DNA of 64,000 bases from Methylococcus geothermalis (GTDB taxonomy: Bacteria; Pseudomonadota; Gammaproteobacteria; Methylococcales; Methylococcaceae). The notes below the pieces were generated by a model. The model was not told where the DNA came from. It was given only the letters and a program-made list of their open reading frames with translations, and searched no databases. Of this stretch, positions 29,651-40,656 are shown piece by piece. Location: positions 1,936,501 through 2,000,500 of the forward strand of contig NZ_CP046565.1 of the NCBI RefSeq assembly GCF_012769535.1. Direction: 5' to 3'. Position 1 is the stretch's first letter; each line of letters opens with the position of its first letter. Position numbers and translations under genes: made by a program.

Positions 29651-31135
29651 ATGGATGCTCACGGAATTTTCGATCGGCGCCGCGCGGGCATTCTGCTCCA
29701 CATCAGTTCCTTGCCCGGCGGTCCGGGAAACGGGGACCTGGGGGCGGATGCCTTCCGTTTCGTGGATTTTCTCGCCGCCGCCGGCGTCACCGTATGGCAG
29801 ACGCTGCCGATCAATCCGACCCACGAGGACGGCTCGCCCTACCAATGCACTTCGGTGCACGCCGGAAACCCCCTGCTGATAGGACTGGACTGGCTGGTCG
29901 AGCGCGGACTGCTGGAAGCCGATGCCATCCCCGCCGCCGACGATCCGGTAACGGCGCGGCAACGGGCGTTGCGCCGAGCCTTCGAATCCTTTCGCCGGCG
30001 CGGAACCTCCGATGCCCTGTGTTCCGCATTCGGCGATTTCGTCAGCGCCAACGACTGGTGGTTGGCCGATTACGCCTTGTACGCCGCGCTCAAGGAGGTC
30101 AACGGCGGCCTGCCCTGGCAGGCCTGGCCCCCGGCCTTGCGGGACCGAAAACCCGATGCACTCGCCTCCGCCTGTACCTTATATGCCAATACGATAGCCC
30201 GGGTCCGGTTCGAGCAGTTCGTGTTTTTCGAGCAGTGGCACGGTTTGCATGAGCACGCCAAGAGGCTGGGCGTCCTCCTGTTCGGCGATATGCCGATCTT
30301 CGTCGCCTCGGACAGCGCGGAAGTCTGGGCCGGGCGGGATTATTTCGAACTGGGCGAAGACGGCGAGCCGCGCGTCGTCGCCGGGGTGCCGCCGGATTAT
30401 TTTTCCGCCACCGGCCAGCGCTGGGGGAATCCCCACTACAACTGGGACAACATGGCGCGTTCCGGCTTCTCCTGGTGGATCGACCGGCTGCGCACCCAGC
30501 TTGGGCTCTACGATCTGATCCGTATCGACCATTTCCGCGGGTTCGAAGCGTACTGGGAAATTCCCGCGTGCTCGGAAACGGCGATGGAGGGGCGCTGGGT
30601 CAAAGCCCCCGGCGAAGCGCTGCTGGCGCGTTGCGTAGAGGTGTTCGGCGAGTCCCTGCCGCTGGTGGCGGAGGATCTGGGCATCATCACCGCCGAGGTA
30701 GAATCATTGCGTAGGCGTTTCCGCATCCCCGGCATGCGGATACTCCAGTTTGCTTTCGAAGGCGGCTCCCAAAATCCTTATCTGCCTCATAACCACGCCG
30801 TGGACAGTGTCGTCTATACCGGGACTCACGACAACGACACGACTCTGTCCTGGTTCGAGGGGCTGTCCGCAGATCGGCAGAGCTATGTCTACGACTATCT
30901 CGGCCGTTCGGGACTGCCCATGCCGGCGGCGCTGGTGCAGGCCGCCATGGCTTCGGTTGCGCGCCTAGCCATCGTGCCCATGCAGGACGTGTTGGGATTG
31001 GGCCAGGGGCACCGCATGAACACGCCGGGCACGGTGGGCAACAACTGGCATTGGCGCTTCGACTGGGCGCAACTGCGCGATGAGCACGTCGAGCACCTCG
31101 CTCACCAGATTCGAATGTACGGCCGGTCAGCTTGA
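29651..31135 (+). CDS. malQ: 4-alpha-glucanotransferase (amylomaltase) MalQ
   Basis: A GH77 disproportionating enzyme of 494 residues that moves maltosyl or longer units between glucans; here it probably processes maltodextrins released from glycogen. The catalytic aspartate lies in IRIDHFRGFEAYW, the acid in VAEDLGI, and the third carboxylate in GTHDNDTT. The length matches the short amylomaltase class, lacking the extra N-terminal domain of E. coli MalQ. It follows glgC by 103 bases and ends 10 bases from the nadB stop. Confidence 0.94.
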   Translation: MDAHGIFDRRRAGILLHISSLPGGPGNGDLGADAFRFVDFLAAAGVTVWQTLPINPTHEDGSPYQCTSVHAGNPLLIGLDWLVERGLLEADAIPAADDPVTARQRALRRAFESFRRRGTSDALCSAFGDFVSANDWWLADYALYAALKEVNGGLPWQAWPPALRDRKPDALASACTLYANTIARVRFEQFVFFEQWHGLHEHAKRLGVLLFGDMPIFVASDSAEVWAGRDYFELGEDGEPRVVAGVPPDYFSATGQRWGNPHYNWDNMARSGFSWWIDRLRTQLGLYDLIRIDHFRGFEAYWEIPACSETAMEGRWVKAPGEALLARCVEVFGESLPLVAEDLGIITAEVESLRRRFRIPGMRILQFAFEGGSQNPYLPHNHAVDSVVYTGTHDNDTTLSWFEGLSADRQSYVYDYLGRSGLPMPAALVQAAMASVARLAIVPMQDVLGLGQGHRMNTPGTVGNNWHWRFDWAQLRDEHVEHLAHQIRMYGRSA

Positions 31136-31145
31136 AGGTGGGGAT

Positions 31146-32747
31146 TTAGGGCACGAGTACCGTGTCTTTCGGCGGGTGACTATCGTCCGGCGCCGGATAA
31201 TCGAGGGTGAAGTGCAGTCCGCGGCTCTCCCTCCTTTGCAAGGCCGAGCGGATGATGAGTTCGGCGACGATGACCAGGTTACGAAGCTCCAGCAGATCGC
31301 TGGTCACCCGGAAGTTGCCATAGTATTCGGCAATTTCCTGCTTGAGCAGCTCCGCCCGGTGCAGGGCGCGTTGCAGCCGTTTGTCGGTCCGCACGATGCC
31401 GACGTAGTCCCACATGAAGCGCCGGATTTCGTCCCAGTTATGGGACACGACGACTTCTTCGTCGGAATCCGTGACCTTGGATTCGTCCCACTCCGGCAAT
31501 GCCGGCGGGAGAGGAATATCCGGCAGCCGGTTCAGGATGTCCAGGCTCGCCTGCTTGGCGAACACCAGGCACTCCAGCAACGAGTTGCTGGCCATGCGGT
31601 TGGCGCCGTGCAGGCCGGTACAGGCCACCTCGCCGACGGCATAGAGCCCTTCGATATCGGTCCGTGCCAGACGGTCGGTCACCACCCCTCCGCAAGTGTA
31701 ATGGGCGGCCGGTACCACCGGGATGGGCTCACGGGTCATGTCCATGCCCAATTCCAGGCAGCGCGCATGAATCGTTGGGAAATGGCTCCGGATGAACTCG
31801 GCCGGCCGGTGGCTGATATCGAGGTAGACGCAGTCGGCGCCCAGTCGCTTCATTTCATGGTCGATGGCGCGCGCCACGATGTCGCGCGGAGCCAGTTCGC
31901 CACGCGGGTCGAACCGGTGCATGAAAGCGCTGCCATCGGGCAGCAGCAACCGGCCGCCTTCGCCTCGGACTGCTTCCGAGATGAGAAAGGAACGAGCGTG
32001 CGGATGGTAAAGGCAAGTCGGATGAAACTGGATGAACTCCATGTTCGCGACCCGCGCGCCCGCGCGCCAAGCCAGCGCGATGCCGTCTCCGGTGGAGACG
32101 TCGGGATTGCTGGTGTAGAGATAAACCTTGCTGGCGCCGCCGGTTGCGAGGGCAATGACGCGGGCGCGGAACGTTCGGATCCGTTGCTGCCGGGCATCGA
32201 GCACATAGGCGCCCAACACGCGCCGGGGGCCTGAGAGCCCCAGTTTGGCCGAGGTGATCAGGTCGATCACGTTGTGGTATTCGAACAGCTCGATATTGGG
32301 ATGGGCTCGGGCATGCGCCTCCAGCGAGGATTCCACCACCTGCCCGGTTGCATCGGCTGCGTGGACGACCCGTCGGTGGGTATGGCCACCTTCCCGGGTC
32401 AGGTGCAGATGGTGGGCACCATCGGTGCTTTCGATTTCGGTGAAGGCGACGCCGTGCTGGAGCAGCCAGTCGATGCATTCTTTGCCTTGAGACACCACCA
32501 AACGCACGACGTCCGGATCGCACAAGCCGGCGCCCGCTACCAGGGTGTCTTCGATGTGCGATTCGAGGGAGTCCTGCGCGTCGAGCACCGCCGAGATGCC
32601 GCCCTGGGCGTAGCGCGTGTTGCCTTCGCTCAGGGCAACCTTCGACAGGACGGCGACTCGCGCGCCGTCGGCGAGTCGCAAGGCCAAGCTGAGGCCGGAA
32701 GCACCGCTGCCGATGATGAGCGCGTCGTAGGTGATGTCCTTGTCCAT
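31146..32747 (-). CDS. nadB: L-aspartate oxidase NadB
   Basis: Flavoenzyme that oxidises L-aspartate to iminoaspartate, the first step of de novo NAD synthesis; 533 residues. The FAD motif is [10 protein letters not shown] at 13-22, and [15 protein letters not shown] is the typical NadB/SdhA segment. [14 protein letters not shown] and the C-terminal helical domain complete the fumarate-reductase flavoprotein fold. It is divergent from rpoE, the arrangement known from Pseudomonas. Confidence 0.96.
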   Translation of the reverse strand: MDKDITYDALIIGSGASGLSLALRLADGARVAVLSKVALSEGNTRYAQGGISAVLDAQDSLESHIEDTLVAGAGLCDPDVVRLVVSQGKECIDWLLQHGVAFTEIESTDGAHHLHLTREGGHTHRRVVHAADATGQVVESSLEAHARAHPNIELFEYHNVIDLITSAKLGLSGPRRVLGAYVLDARQQRIRTFRARVIALATGGASKVYLYTSNPDVSTGDGIALAWRAGARVANMEFIQFHPTCLYHPHARSFLISEAVRGEGGRLLLPDGSAFMHRFDPRGELAPRDIVARAIDHEMKRLGADCVYLDISHRPAEFIRSHFPTIHARCLELGMDMTREPIPVVPAAHYTCGGVVTDRLARTDIEGLYAVGEVACTGLHGANRMASNSLLECLVFAKQASLDILNRLPDIPLPPALPEWDESKVTDSDEEVVVSHNWDEIRRFMWDYVGIVRTDKRLQRALHRAELLKQEIAEYYGNFRVTSDLLELRNLVIVAELIIRSALQRRESRGLHFTLDYPAPDDSHPPKDTVLVP

Positions 32748-32792
32748 GGGTATCGCTGTGTTAAGGGCATGTTACAGCAAATCGGTTTTGCG

Positions 32793-32821
32793 TTGAAGCG
32801 CGCTTCCGAACGTAAGATAAT
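32793..32821 (+). promoter_or_regulatory. Sigma70-type promoter of the rpoE operon
   Basis: TTGAAG (32793-32798), 17-base spacer, GATAAT (32816-32821). The start site would be near 32828, leaving a leader of about 105 bases before the rpoE ATG at 32933. I found no GGAACTT/TCTGA pair of the SigmaE type directly in this interval, so autoregulation is not evident from the sequence. Confidence 0.65.
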
Positions 32822-32932
32822 CGAAGCCCTGCTTCCGCCTATCCGTTCCAGCAGGGGATCGTGAATGCCCGCGATTCCGAGGATTTCCCGGAAGGAAAGG
32901 GTGTGATGTCCAAGGCGAACCGTGGAATGGAG

Positions 32933-33505
32933 ATGAGTGAACAACTGGATGAGGAACTCGTCAGGCGGGTGCAACGCGGCGACAAGAAGTCCTTCGACTT
33001 ACTCGTCAGAAAGTACCAGTACAAGATCACCCAGCTCATTTCCCGCTATATCAAGGATCCCTACGAATCCCTCGATGTGGCGCAGGAGGCTTTTATCAAG
33101 GCTTATCGAGCGCTGCCGGGGTTTCGCGGGGACAGCCAGTTCTATACCTGGCTCTACCGCATTGCGATCAATACAGCAAAAAACTACCTTGTCACCCGGT
33201 CACGCCGGCCCAGCGAAGACGAATTCGACGTCGAATCTGCGGAACAATTCGAGAATGGCTATCGTCTAAAGGATGTCGACACGCCCGAAGCGGCGGTGTT
33301 GAGTGACGAATTGGCGGCCACGATTCAATCGGCTCTGAACGAGTTGCCGGAAGAACTTAAGCTGGCTATAACTCTGAGGGAGCTGGAGGGGCTGAGTTAC
33401 GACGAAATCGCAGAAGTCATGAGCTGCCCGGTGGGTACCGTGCGCAGCCGTATCTTCAGGGCAAGGGAAGCCATAGACAAACGGCTCAGGCCGTTACTCG
33501 ATTGA
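32933..33505 (+). CDS. rpoE: Extracytoplasmic-stress sigma factor RpoE/AlgU
   Basis: An ECF sigma factor of 190 residues that directs transcription of envelope-stress genes. Region 2 (LDVAQEAFIKAYRALPGF) and region 4 (SYDEIAEVMSCPVGTVRSR) are nearly as in E. coli SigmaE and Pseudomonas AlgU. The ATG at 32933 gives the family N-terminus MSEQLDEELVRRVQRGDKK; earlier in-frame ATGs at 32861, 32906 and 32927 would add unconserved residues. The anti-sigma gene follows 20 bases downstream. Confidence 0.96.
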   Translation: MSEQLDEELVRRVQRGDKKSFDLLVRKYQYKITQLISRYIKDPYESLDVAQEAFIKAYRALPGFRGDSQFYTWLYRIAINTAKNYLVTRSRRPSEDEFDVESAEQFENGYRLKDVDTPEAAVLSDELAATIQSALNELPEELKLAITLRELEGLSYDEIAEVMSCPVGTVRSRIFRAREAIDKRLRPLLD

Positions 33506-33525
33506 TAGAGGACAGGAACCGAACG

Positions 33526-34032
33526 ATGTTGGACGAGCATATGGCACAGAAGGCCTCTGTTTTCGTGGATAACGAGATGGGCTTTGCCGAAGCGCAGGAC
33601 TATTTCCGGCTGATCGAAAAGCGGGAGGATGTCCGTTCTGTCGTGAGTCGGTATTACTTGATCGGTGAAGTGCTCCGCACGGGCCGGATGCCGCTCGGTG
33701 GTGATCTGGCGGATCGCGTGGCGCGCCAGGTTGCCGTCGAGCCGACGATTCTGGCCCCCGCAATGGCGAAGTCATCCGATACCTTTCGAAGACACATCGT
33801 GACCGGCGCGCTCGCGGCTTCCCTGGTGGCGATGGCGGTTTTCGTCTGGAGAGGCTTGAGCGGTTTCACCGCATTCGACGGTGGCCCATCCGCCGGTTCG
33901 GGCATGGCCTTGGCCGAGGCGCGAATCGATCCCGAAATGCAGGCCTATCTGCTGGCTCACAGCGGGACTTCCCACCTGGCGGGAGCCGGGACGCTGATGC
34001 CGTACATGAGGCTGGTCAGCTATGAGCAATAA
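33526..34032 (+). CDS. rseA: Anti-sigma-E factor RseA/MucA
   Basis: A 168-residue single-span membrane protein that sequesters SigmaE until cleaved by the site-1 and site-2 proteases. The N-terminal cytoplasmic domain (residues 1-85) has the RseA_N pattern (SVFVDNEM, then SRYYLIGEVLRTG). The membrane segment is about 91-108, and the periplasmic tail is about 60 residues. ATG 33526 has AGGA about 10 bases upstream; the TTG at 33502 overlapping the rpoE stop is less likely. Position second in the operon supports the call. Confidence 0.9.
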   Translation: MLDEHMAQKASVFVDNEMGFAEAQDYFRLIEKREDVRSVVSRYYLIGEVLRTGRMPLGGDLADRVARQVAVEPTILAPAMAKSSDTFRRHIVTGALAASLVAMAVFVWRGLSGFTAFDGGPSAGSGMALAEARIDPEMQAYLLAHSGTSHLAGAGTLMPYMRLVSYEQ

Positions 34033-34050
34033 CCTCACCCGAAGCCGGCC

Positions 34051-35055
34051 ATGGTCAGAATTCGAGTAATCGCGGCGGCCCTGGGGGCCGTCGTTGCATT
34101 TGGTCGCCTGCCGCCGTCCCGGGCGGACGATGCGCCGCAGGCGCTCGGTGCACGGGCCGGTGTCGAGTGGCTGTCGAACATGCGCAATGCCATGGTCCGC
34201 CTCAATTATCGGGGCCTGGTGGCTTATTTGAAGGACGACAAGGTCAACAGCATGGAGTTCGTCCACGGCATGTCGAACGGCATCGAGCACGAGCGGCTGA
34301 CCTCGCTGAACAGTCCGATGCGGGAAATCGTCAGAGACGGCGATCTGGTCCGGTTCTTCTTTCCCGAGACGAAGTCGGTCATGACGGAACGCGTGCCTTC
34401 GAACCATTCGTTCCTGGTCGATCTACCCGAGTCGTTCGTCGGCTTGTGCGACTATTACGCATTCCTGGTCGGCGGACAGGAGTACGTGGCGCAGCGGCGT
34501 GCCCAAAGCATCGACATCATACCGGTCGACGACTACCGCTACGGGCGTAAGTTATGGATCGACATCGAGTCCCATCTGCCGCTGCGCTTCGAATTGCTCG
34601 ATGAGAACAACAGACCGGTCGAACAGATGGTGTTCACCTCACTGGAGATATCGGGCGATGCGCCCGCCCGGGGGGTGGCGCCGGCGGCGGCATCCGATAC
34701 TTACTCGGAACAGTCGTCGAAACGGGAGGTCATACCCATCGAGTCGATGGATTGGAGCCTGGACAGCGTTCCCGTGGGTTTCCGTATCAGCGGCTACAGC
34801 CGCATCCAGCAGCCGCCCCTGAAACATCCCATCGAACATATCTTGTTGAGCGATGGGCTCTCATCTGTTTCAATCTACGTAGACGAACTCAAGGAAGAGC
34901 CCTTCCTCGAGAGGCTGAAGAAAATTGGCGCCGTGAATGCTTATACCCGGAAAATCGACGGTTTCGTCGTGACTGTGATGGGGGAAGTGCCGCCCAAGAC
35001 CGTTCAAATGATCGCCAATGGCATCCGCTACCAGAAATCCAACGAAAAACCGTGA
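34051..35055 (+). CDS. rseB: Periplasmic regulator of SigmaE, RseB/MucB
   Basis: A 334-residue periplasmic protein that binds RseA and shields it from proteolysis until it senses mislocalised lipoproteins or LPS. Residues 1-25 form a signal peptide ending in SRADD. The lipoprotein-like N-terminal domain includes VEWLSNMRNAMVRLNYRG, and the C-terminal domain contains PVGFRISGYSR. Length is close to E. coli RseB (318). It starts 18 bases after rseA. Confidence 0.92.
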   Translation: MVRIRVIAAALGAVVAFGRLPPSRADDAPQALGARAGVEWLSNMRNAMVRLNYRGLVAYLKDDKVNSMEFVHGMSNGIEHERLTSLNSPMREIVRDGDLVRFFFPETKSVMTERVPSNHSFLVDLPESFVGLCDYYAFLVGGQEYVAQRRAQSIDIIPVDDYRYGRKLWIDIESHLPLRFELLDENNRPVEQMVFTSLEISGDAPARGVAPAAASDTYSEQSSKREVIPIESMDWSLDSVPVGFRISGYSRIQQPPLKHPIEHILLSDGLSSVSIYVDELKEEPFLERLKKIGAVNAYTRKIDGFVVTVMGEVPPKTVQMIANGIRYQKSNEKP

Positions 35056-35060
35056 CGTGA

Positions 35061-35501
35061 ATGATTGAGGAAGAGGCAATAGTCACCGAGGTCGAAGGGC
35101 ATTCGATCTGGGTGGAAAAGTTCCAGAAATCGGCCTGCGGAAGCTGCGCCCAAGGCTGCAGTACGTCCTTGGTGGCCCGGATGCTGGGCGACAAGCCCAT
35201 GCGCCTTAAGGTCGACGCGGACGGCCCGATGTCTCCGGGAGATCGCGTGATCATCGGGGTGGAAGAGGGCGCTCTGCTCGCCGGTTCTTTCAGAATGTAC
35301 CTGTTGCCCCTGTTTTTTCTCCTCGGCGGCGCCTTGCTGGGCAAGCTGCTGGCCGACCAGGGAGTGTTCGCTTCGGCCGATGCCGGTTCGATCTTCGGCG
35401 GCCTGCTCGGTCTGGGACTGACGTTCGTATTGCTCAAGTATTGTCCCGGCCTCCATGGGCAGGATCTTCGCCCGGTATTCATTCGCCGCATTTCCCGCTA
35501 A
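35061..35501 (+). CDS. rseC: SoxR-reducing / SigmaE modulator protein RseC/MucC
   Basis: A 146-residue inner-membrane protein of the RseC/MucC family. The N-terminal cysteine cluster is C26, C29 and C33 in SACGSCAQGCS, followed by two membrane segments (about 79-95 and 110-128). In E. coli RseC has a mild positive effect on SigmaE activity; RseC is also linked to SoxR reduction. It starts five bases after rseB. Confidence 0.88.
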   Translation: MIEEEAIVTEVEGHSIWVEKFQKSACGSCAQGCSTSLVARMLGDKPMRLKVDADGPMSPGDRVIIGVEEGALLAGSFRMYLLPLFFLLGGALLGKLLADQGVFASADAGSIFGGLLGLGLTFVLLKYCPGLHGQDLRPVFIRRISR

Positions 35502-35558
35502 GGCGCCCCGGATTTTTCGGGTGCGCCATTGCCGCCGCCTTTGCATTCAGGAGTCACC

Positions 35559-36976
35559 ATGTTTAAGAGATACCGCTTCGCCGGCGTGATTTGGGCGGTC
35601 CTGGTTCTTGCTGCTCCCCCGGCCGCCCGGGCACAGCTTCCCGATTTCACCAATCTGGTCGAACAGAACAACGCGGCCGTCGTGAACATCAGTACCACGC
35701 AGAAAGTGGCGGCCAACGAACAACAGATGCCGGAGGGCCTGGAAATTCCGGAAGGCACGCCATTCGACGATTTTTTCCGGCATTACTTCGGCGAAGGCGG
35801 AGGCAGCGATGGCCAGCCCAGCGAGGCGAAGTCTTTGGGCTCGGGTTTCATCATGTCGGCGGACGGCTACATCATCACCAACCACCACGTGGTGAAGGGT
35901 GCCGATGAGATCGTCGTGCGCCTGCAGGACCGACGCGAACTGGTCGCCAAGATCGTCGGTTCCGACAAGCGCAGCGACGTCGCCCTGCTCAAGATCGAGG
36001 CCGCCCAGTTGCCTACGGTCAAGCTGGGCTCGTCGGAAAAGCTCAAGGTCGGCGAATGGGTGCTCGCCATCGGCTCGCCCTTCGGCTTCGATCACTCGGC
36101 CACCGCCGGCATCGTCAGCGCCAAGGGACGCAGCCTTCCCAGCGACAACTATGTGCCCTTCATCCAGACCGACGTGGCCATCAATCCCGGCAATTCCGGA
36201 GGCCCCCTGTTCAATCTGAACGGCGAGGTGGTCGGGGTCAATTCCCAGATTTACAGCCGCACCGGCGGTTTCATGGGGCTGTCCTTCGCGATTCCCATCG
36301 AGGTCGCCATGCAGGTAGTGGACCAGCTCAAGGTCAGCGGGCGCGTCTCGCGCGGCTGGCTCGGTGTCCAGATCCAGGACGTGACGCGGGAGCTGGCCGA
36401 GTCCTTCGGCATGAAGAAGCCGCAGGGTGCCCTGGTGTCCAAGGTGCTGCCGAAGAGCCCCGCCGAAGCGGCCGGTATCCGGGTCGGCGACATCGTCCTG
36501 GAGTTCAACGGACAGGCGGTGGACACGTCGGCGACGCTGCCGCCCATGGTGGGCATGACCAAGGTCGGCGAAGTGGCCAAGATCAAGCTCTTGCGCAGCG
36601 GCGCCATCAAGGAATTGAGCATCAAGATCGGCTCTCTCCCCGATGAGGAAGAACCGGCCATGGGCGCTGCTGAGCCCGATGCCGTGCCGCTGAAACGCAT
36701 GGGCGCCAGCGTGGCGGACTTTACGCCCGAGCTGCGGGAGCAGTTCGAGGTGCCTCGCGGCGGGGTCATCGTGTACAGCGTCAGTCCCGGTCCGGCCTAC
36801 GACGCAGGCCTTAGACGCGGTGACGTGATCCTCCGGATCCAGGACAAGGAAATCAACAGCGTGAAACAACTGGTGGAGATGGAAAAGACCCTGCCGACGG
36901 GAAAATCCCTGGCGGTTCTGGTGCAGCGGCGCGATGGTTCCATCTTCCTGGCGATGAAATTGAAAGACGAAAAGCA

Positions 36977-36980
<4 letters not shown>
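35559..36980 (+). CDS. mucD: Periplasmic serine protease DegP/MucD
   Basis: An HtrA-family protease/chaperone of 473 residues that removes misfolded periplasmic proteins. The signal peptide ends near residue 25 (ARA-Q). The catalytic triad is H110 (TNHHVV), D140 (KRSDVALL) and S213 (GNSGGPL), followed by two PDZ domains (about 255-345 and 370-465). CAGGAG lies a few bases before the ATG at 35559. Position after rseC matches Pseudomonas mucD. The stop overlaps the lepA GTG by four bases. Confidence 0.95.
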
Positions 36981-38782
<1,802 letters not shown>

Positions 38783-38797
38783 TAACGGTTGCATCCG

Positions 38798-39586
38798 ATG
38801 GACTACGATTTTTCTTTCTTTCTGGTCGCCGCCACGTTCGTCACCGGCGCGGTTTGGGGCGGTTACGCGCTTTGGCTGAAGCGACATCCCTTGCCCGCCG
38901 GCGCGGCGCACAAGGAGCCGCTGCTGGTGGAATATGCCCGGTCGTTCTTCCCGATCGTGCTCATCGTCATGCTGCTGCGTTCCTTCCTGGTGGAACCGTT
39001 CCGCATCCCGTCAGGCTCCATGATGCCCACGCTCTTGATCGGTGATTTCATTCTGGTCAACAAATTCATCTACGGCATCCGCCTGCCGGTGCTGAATACC
39101 AAGGTCATCGAAATGGGCGAGCCCGCGCGGGGCGATATCGTGGTATTCCGCTTCCCCAAGGACCCGACCGTCGATTACATCAAGCGCGTGATCGGTCTGC
39201 CGGGCGACAAGATCGGCTATTACAACAAGCAGCTCTACATCAACGGCAAGCCCATCGCCCAGACTTCGCTCGGTACCTACGAAGGCGTGGGGCAGGGTGC
39301 CAGCATGAGCGGGGCGGAGCTGCTGTTGGAAGACCTCGAAGGCGTCAGGCACGACATTTTGATCCGCCGCGGCCAGCCGACGGTGGAGGGTGAGTTCACC
39401 GTACCCGAAGGCAGCTATTTCGTGATGGGCGACAACCGCGACAACAGCAACGACAGCCGCTACTGGGGTGTCGTTCCGGAAGCCAATCTGGTGGGGAAGG
39501 CCTTCTTCATCTGGATGAGCTGGGATTTCGAGAATGGCGGCATCGGCTTTTCCCGCCTGGGTACCGTGCTGAACTCGGGACGCTGA
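38798..39586 (+). CDS. lepB: Signal peptidase I (LepB)
   Basis: Inner-membrane protease of 262 residues that removes Sec and Tat signal peptides. Two N-terminal membrane segments (about 5-25 and 50-66) precede the periplasmic domain. The catalytic serine is S74 (PSGSMMPTL) and the lysine K129 (VDYIKRVIGLPGD); GDNRDNSNDSR is the conserved box E. ATG 38798 is preferred over an in-frame TTG at 38789. It starts 15 bases after lepA. Confidence 0.95.
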   Translation: MDYDFSFFLVAATFVTGAVWGGYALWLKRHPLPAGAAHKEPLLVEYARSFFPIVLIVMLLRSFLVEPFRIPSGSMMPTLLIGDFILVNKFIYGIRLPVLNTKVIEMGEPARGDIVVFRFPKDPTVDYIKRVIGLPGDKIGYYNKQLYINGKPIAQTSLGTYEGVGQGASMSGAELLLEDLEGVRHDILIRRGQPTVEGEFTVPEGSYFVMGDNRDNSNDSRYWGVVPEANLVGKAFFIWMSWDFENGGIGFSRLGTVLNSGR

Positions 39587-39589
39587 ATC

Positions 39590-39967
39590 ATGCGCGGCAC
39601 GCCCCAGCGTCTGCGCGGGCTGACCTTCATCAGCTTCGCCGTGTTGATGGCGGTGGCGGGCTTCTTCATGATGCTGCTGTTCCGCATCGGGCCGGTTTAT
39701 CTCAATCACTACAAGGTCCGCAGCTCGCTGGAATCGCTGAAATCGGACCCGGAACTGCTGGAGAAGACTCGCGAGGATATCCTCAAGGCTTTGGAGCGGC
39801 GCTGGGATATCAACATGGTGGATGGCGTGACGACGAAAGACGTGAAGATTACCCGCAGCGAAGGAGTCCTGCGCGTCCAGATCGCTTACGAAGTGGTCAA
39901 GCCCGTCATGGGCAACATCGATGCGCTGATCCGCTTCGACGACCGGATCGAGGTCGCGCGGCATTGA
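39590..39967 (+). CDS. DUF4845 membrane protein
   Basis: A 125-residue protein with one membrane segment (about 13-34) and a small soluble domain, matching the DUF4845 family commonly found between lepB and rnc in gammaproteobacteria. Function unknown. It starts three bases after lepB and overlaps the rnc TTG start by four bases, so its expression is tied to both. No cysteines or catalytic motif are evident. Confidence 0.85.
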   Translation: MRGTPQRLRGLTFISFAVLMAVAGFFMMLLFRIGPVYLNHYKVRSSLESLKSDPELLEKTREDILKALERRWDINMVDGVTTKDVKITRSEGVLRVQIAYEVVKPVMGNIDALIRFDDRIEVARH

Positions 39968-40656
39968 TTCGCAGCCACGAGCATTTGGCGCGCAAGCTCG
40001 GCGTCCCGTTCAGTGATCCGAGCCTGCTCAGGAACGCCCTGACTCACCGCAGCGCCGAAGGCGCGAACAACGAGCGCTTGGAGTTCCTGGGCGATTCCGT
40101 GCTCGGCTTCGTGGTCGCCGAGTACCTCTACCAGCGCTTTCCTTCGGCGGATGAGGGCGTGCTGAGCAGGCTCCGGGCGACTCTGGTCAACGAAACCGCC
40201 TTGGCGAAGATCGCGCGGGAGCTGGATCTCGGTGAATACCTCATCCTGGGTTCGGGCGAACTCAAGAGCGGCGGCTACCGGCGCGATTCGATCTTGTCCG
40301 ACGCCCTGGAAGCCGTCCTCGGCGCCGTGCTGCAGGACCAGGGCATCGACGCCTGCCGGACATTGATCCTCCAGCTGTTCGAGCGGCCGTTGTCCGCTTT
40401 GTCGCTGGACGACTGGAAAAAGGACCCAAAAACGCGTCTGCAGGAGCTGATGCAGGGGCGTGGCCTGCCGCTGCCGGTTTATACCCTGATCGCCCAGTCG
40501 GGACTGCCGCACGACCAGCATTTTCAGGTGCGGTGCGAGATTCCGCTGCAGGTCGAGCCCTGCCTCGGCGAAGGCAGCTCCCGCAAGAAGGCCGAACAAC
40601 AGGCGGCGGAAAACATGCTCAACCGCCTTTCCGAGCAATCGAGGATAAGCGTTTGA
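39964..40656 (+). CDS. rnc: Ribonuclease III
   Basis: Double-strand-specific endoribonuclease of 230 residues that processes rRNA precursors and structured mRNAs. The signature NERLEFLGDSVL is at 36-47 with E40 and D44; D113 and E116 complete the metal site. A C-terminal dsRNA-binding domain (GSSRKKAEQQAAENML) follows. The start is TTG at 39964, overlapping the DUF4845 stop (TTGA). Confidence 0.96.
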   Translation: MIRSHEHLARKLGVPFSDPSLLRNALTHRSAEGANNERLEFLGDSVLGFVVAEYLYQRFPSADEGVLSRLRATLVNETALAKIARELDLGEYLILGSGELKSGGYRRDSILSDALEAVLGAVLQDQGIDACRTLILQLFERPLSALSLDDWKKDPKTRLQELMQGRGLPLPVYTLIAQSGLPHDQHFQVRCEIPLQVEPCLGEGSSRKKAEQQAAENMLNRLSEQSRISV

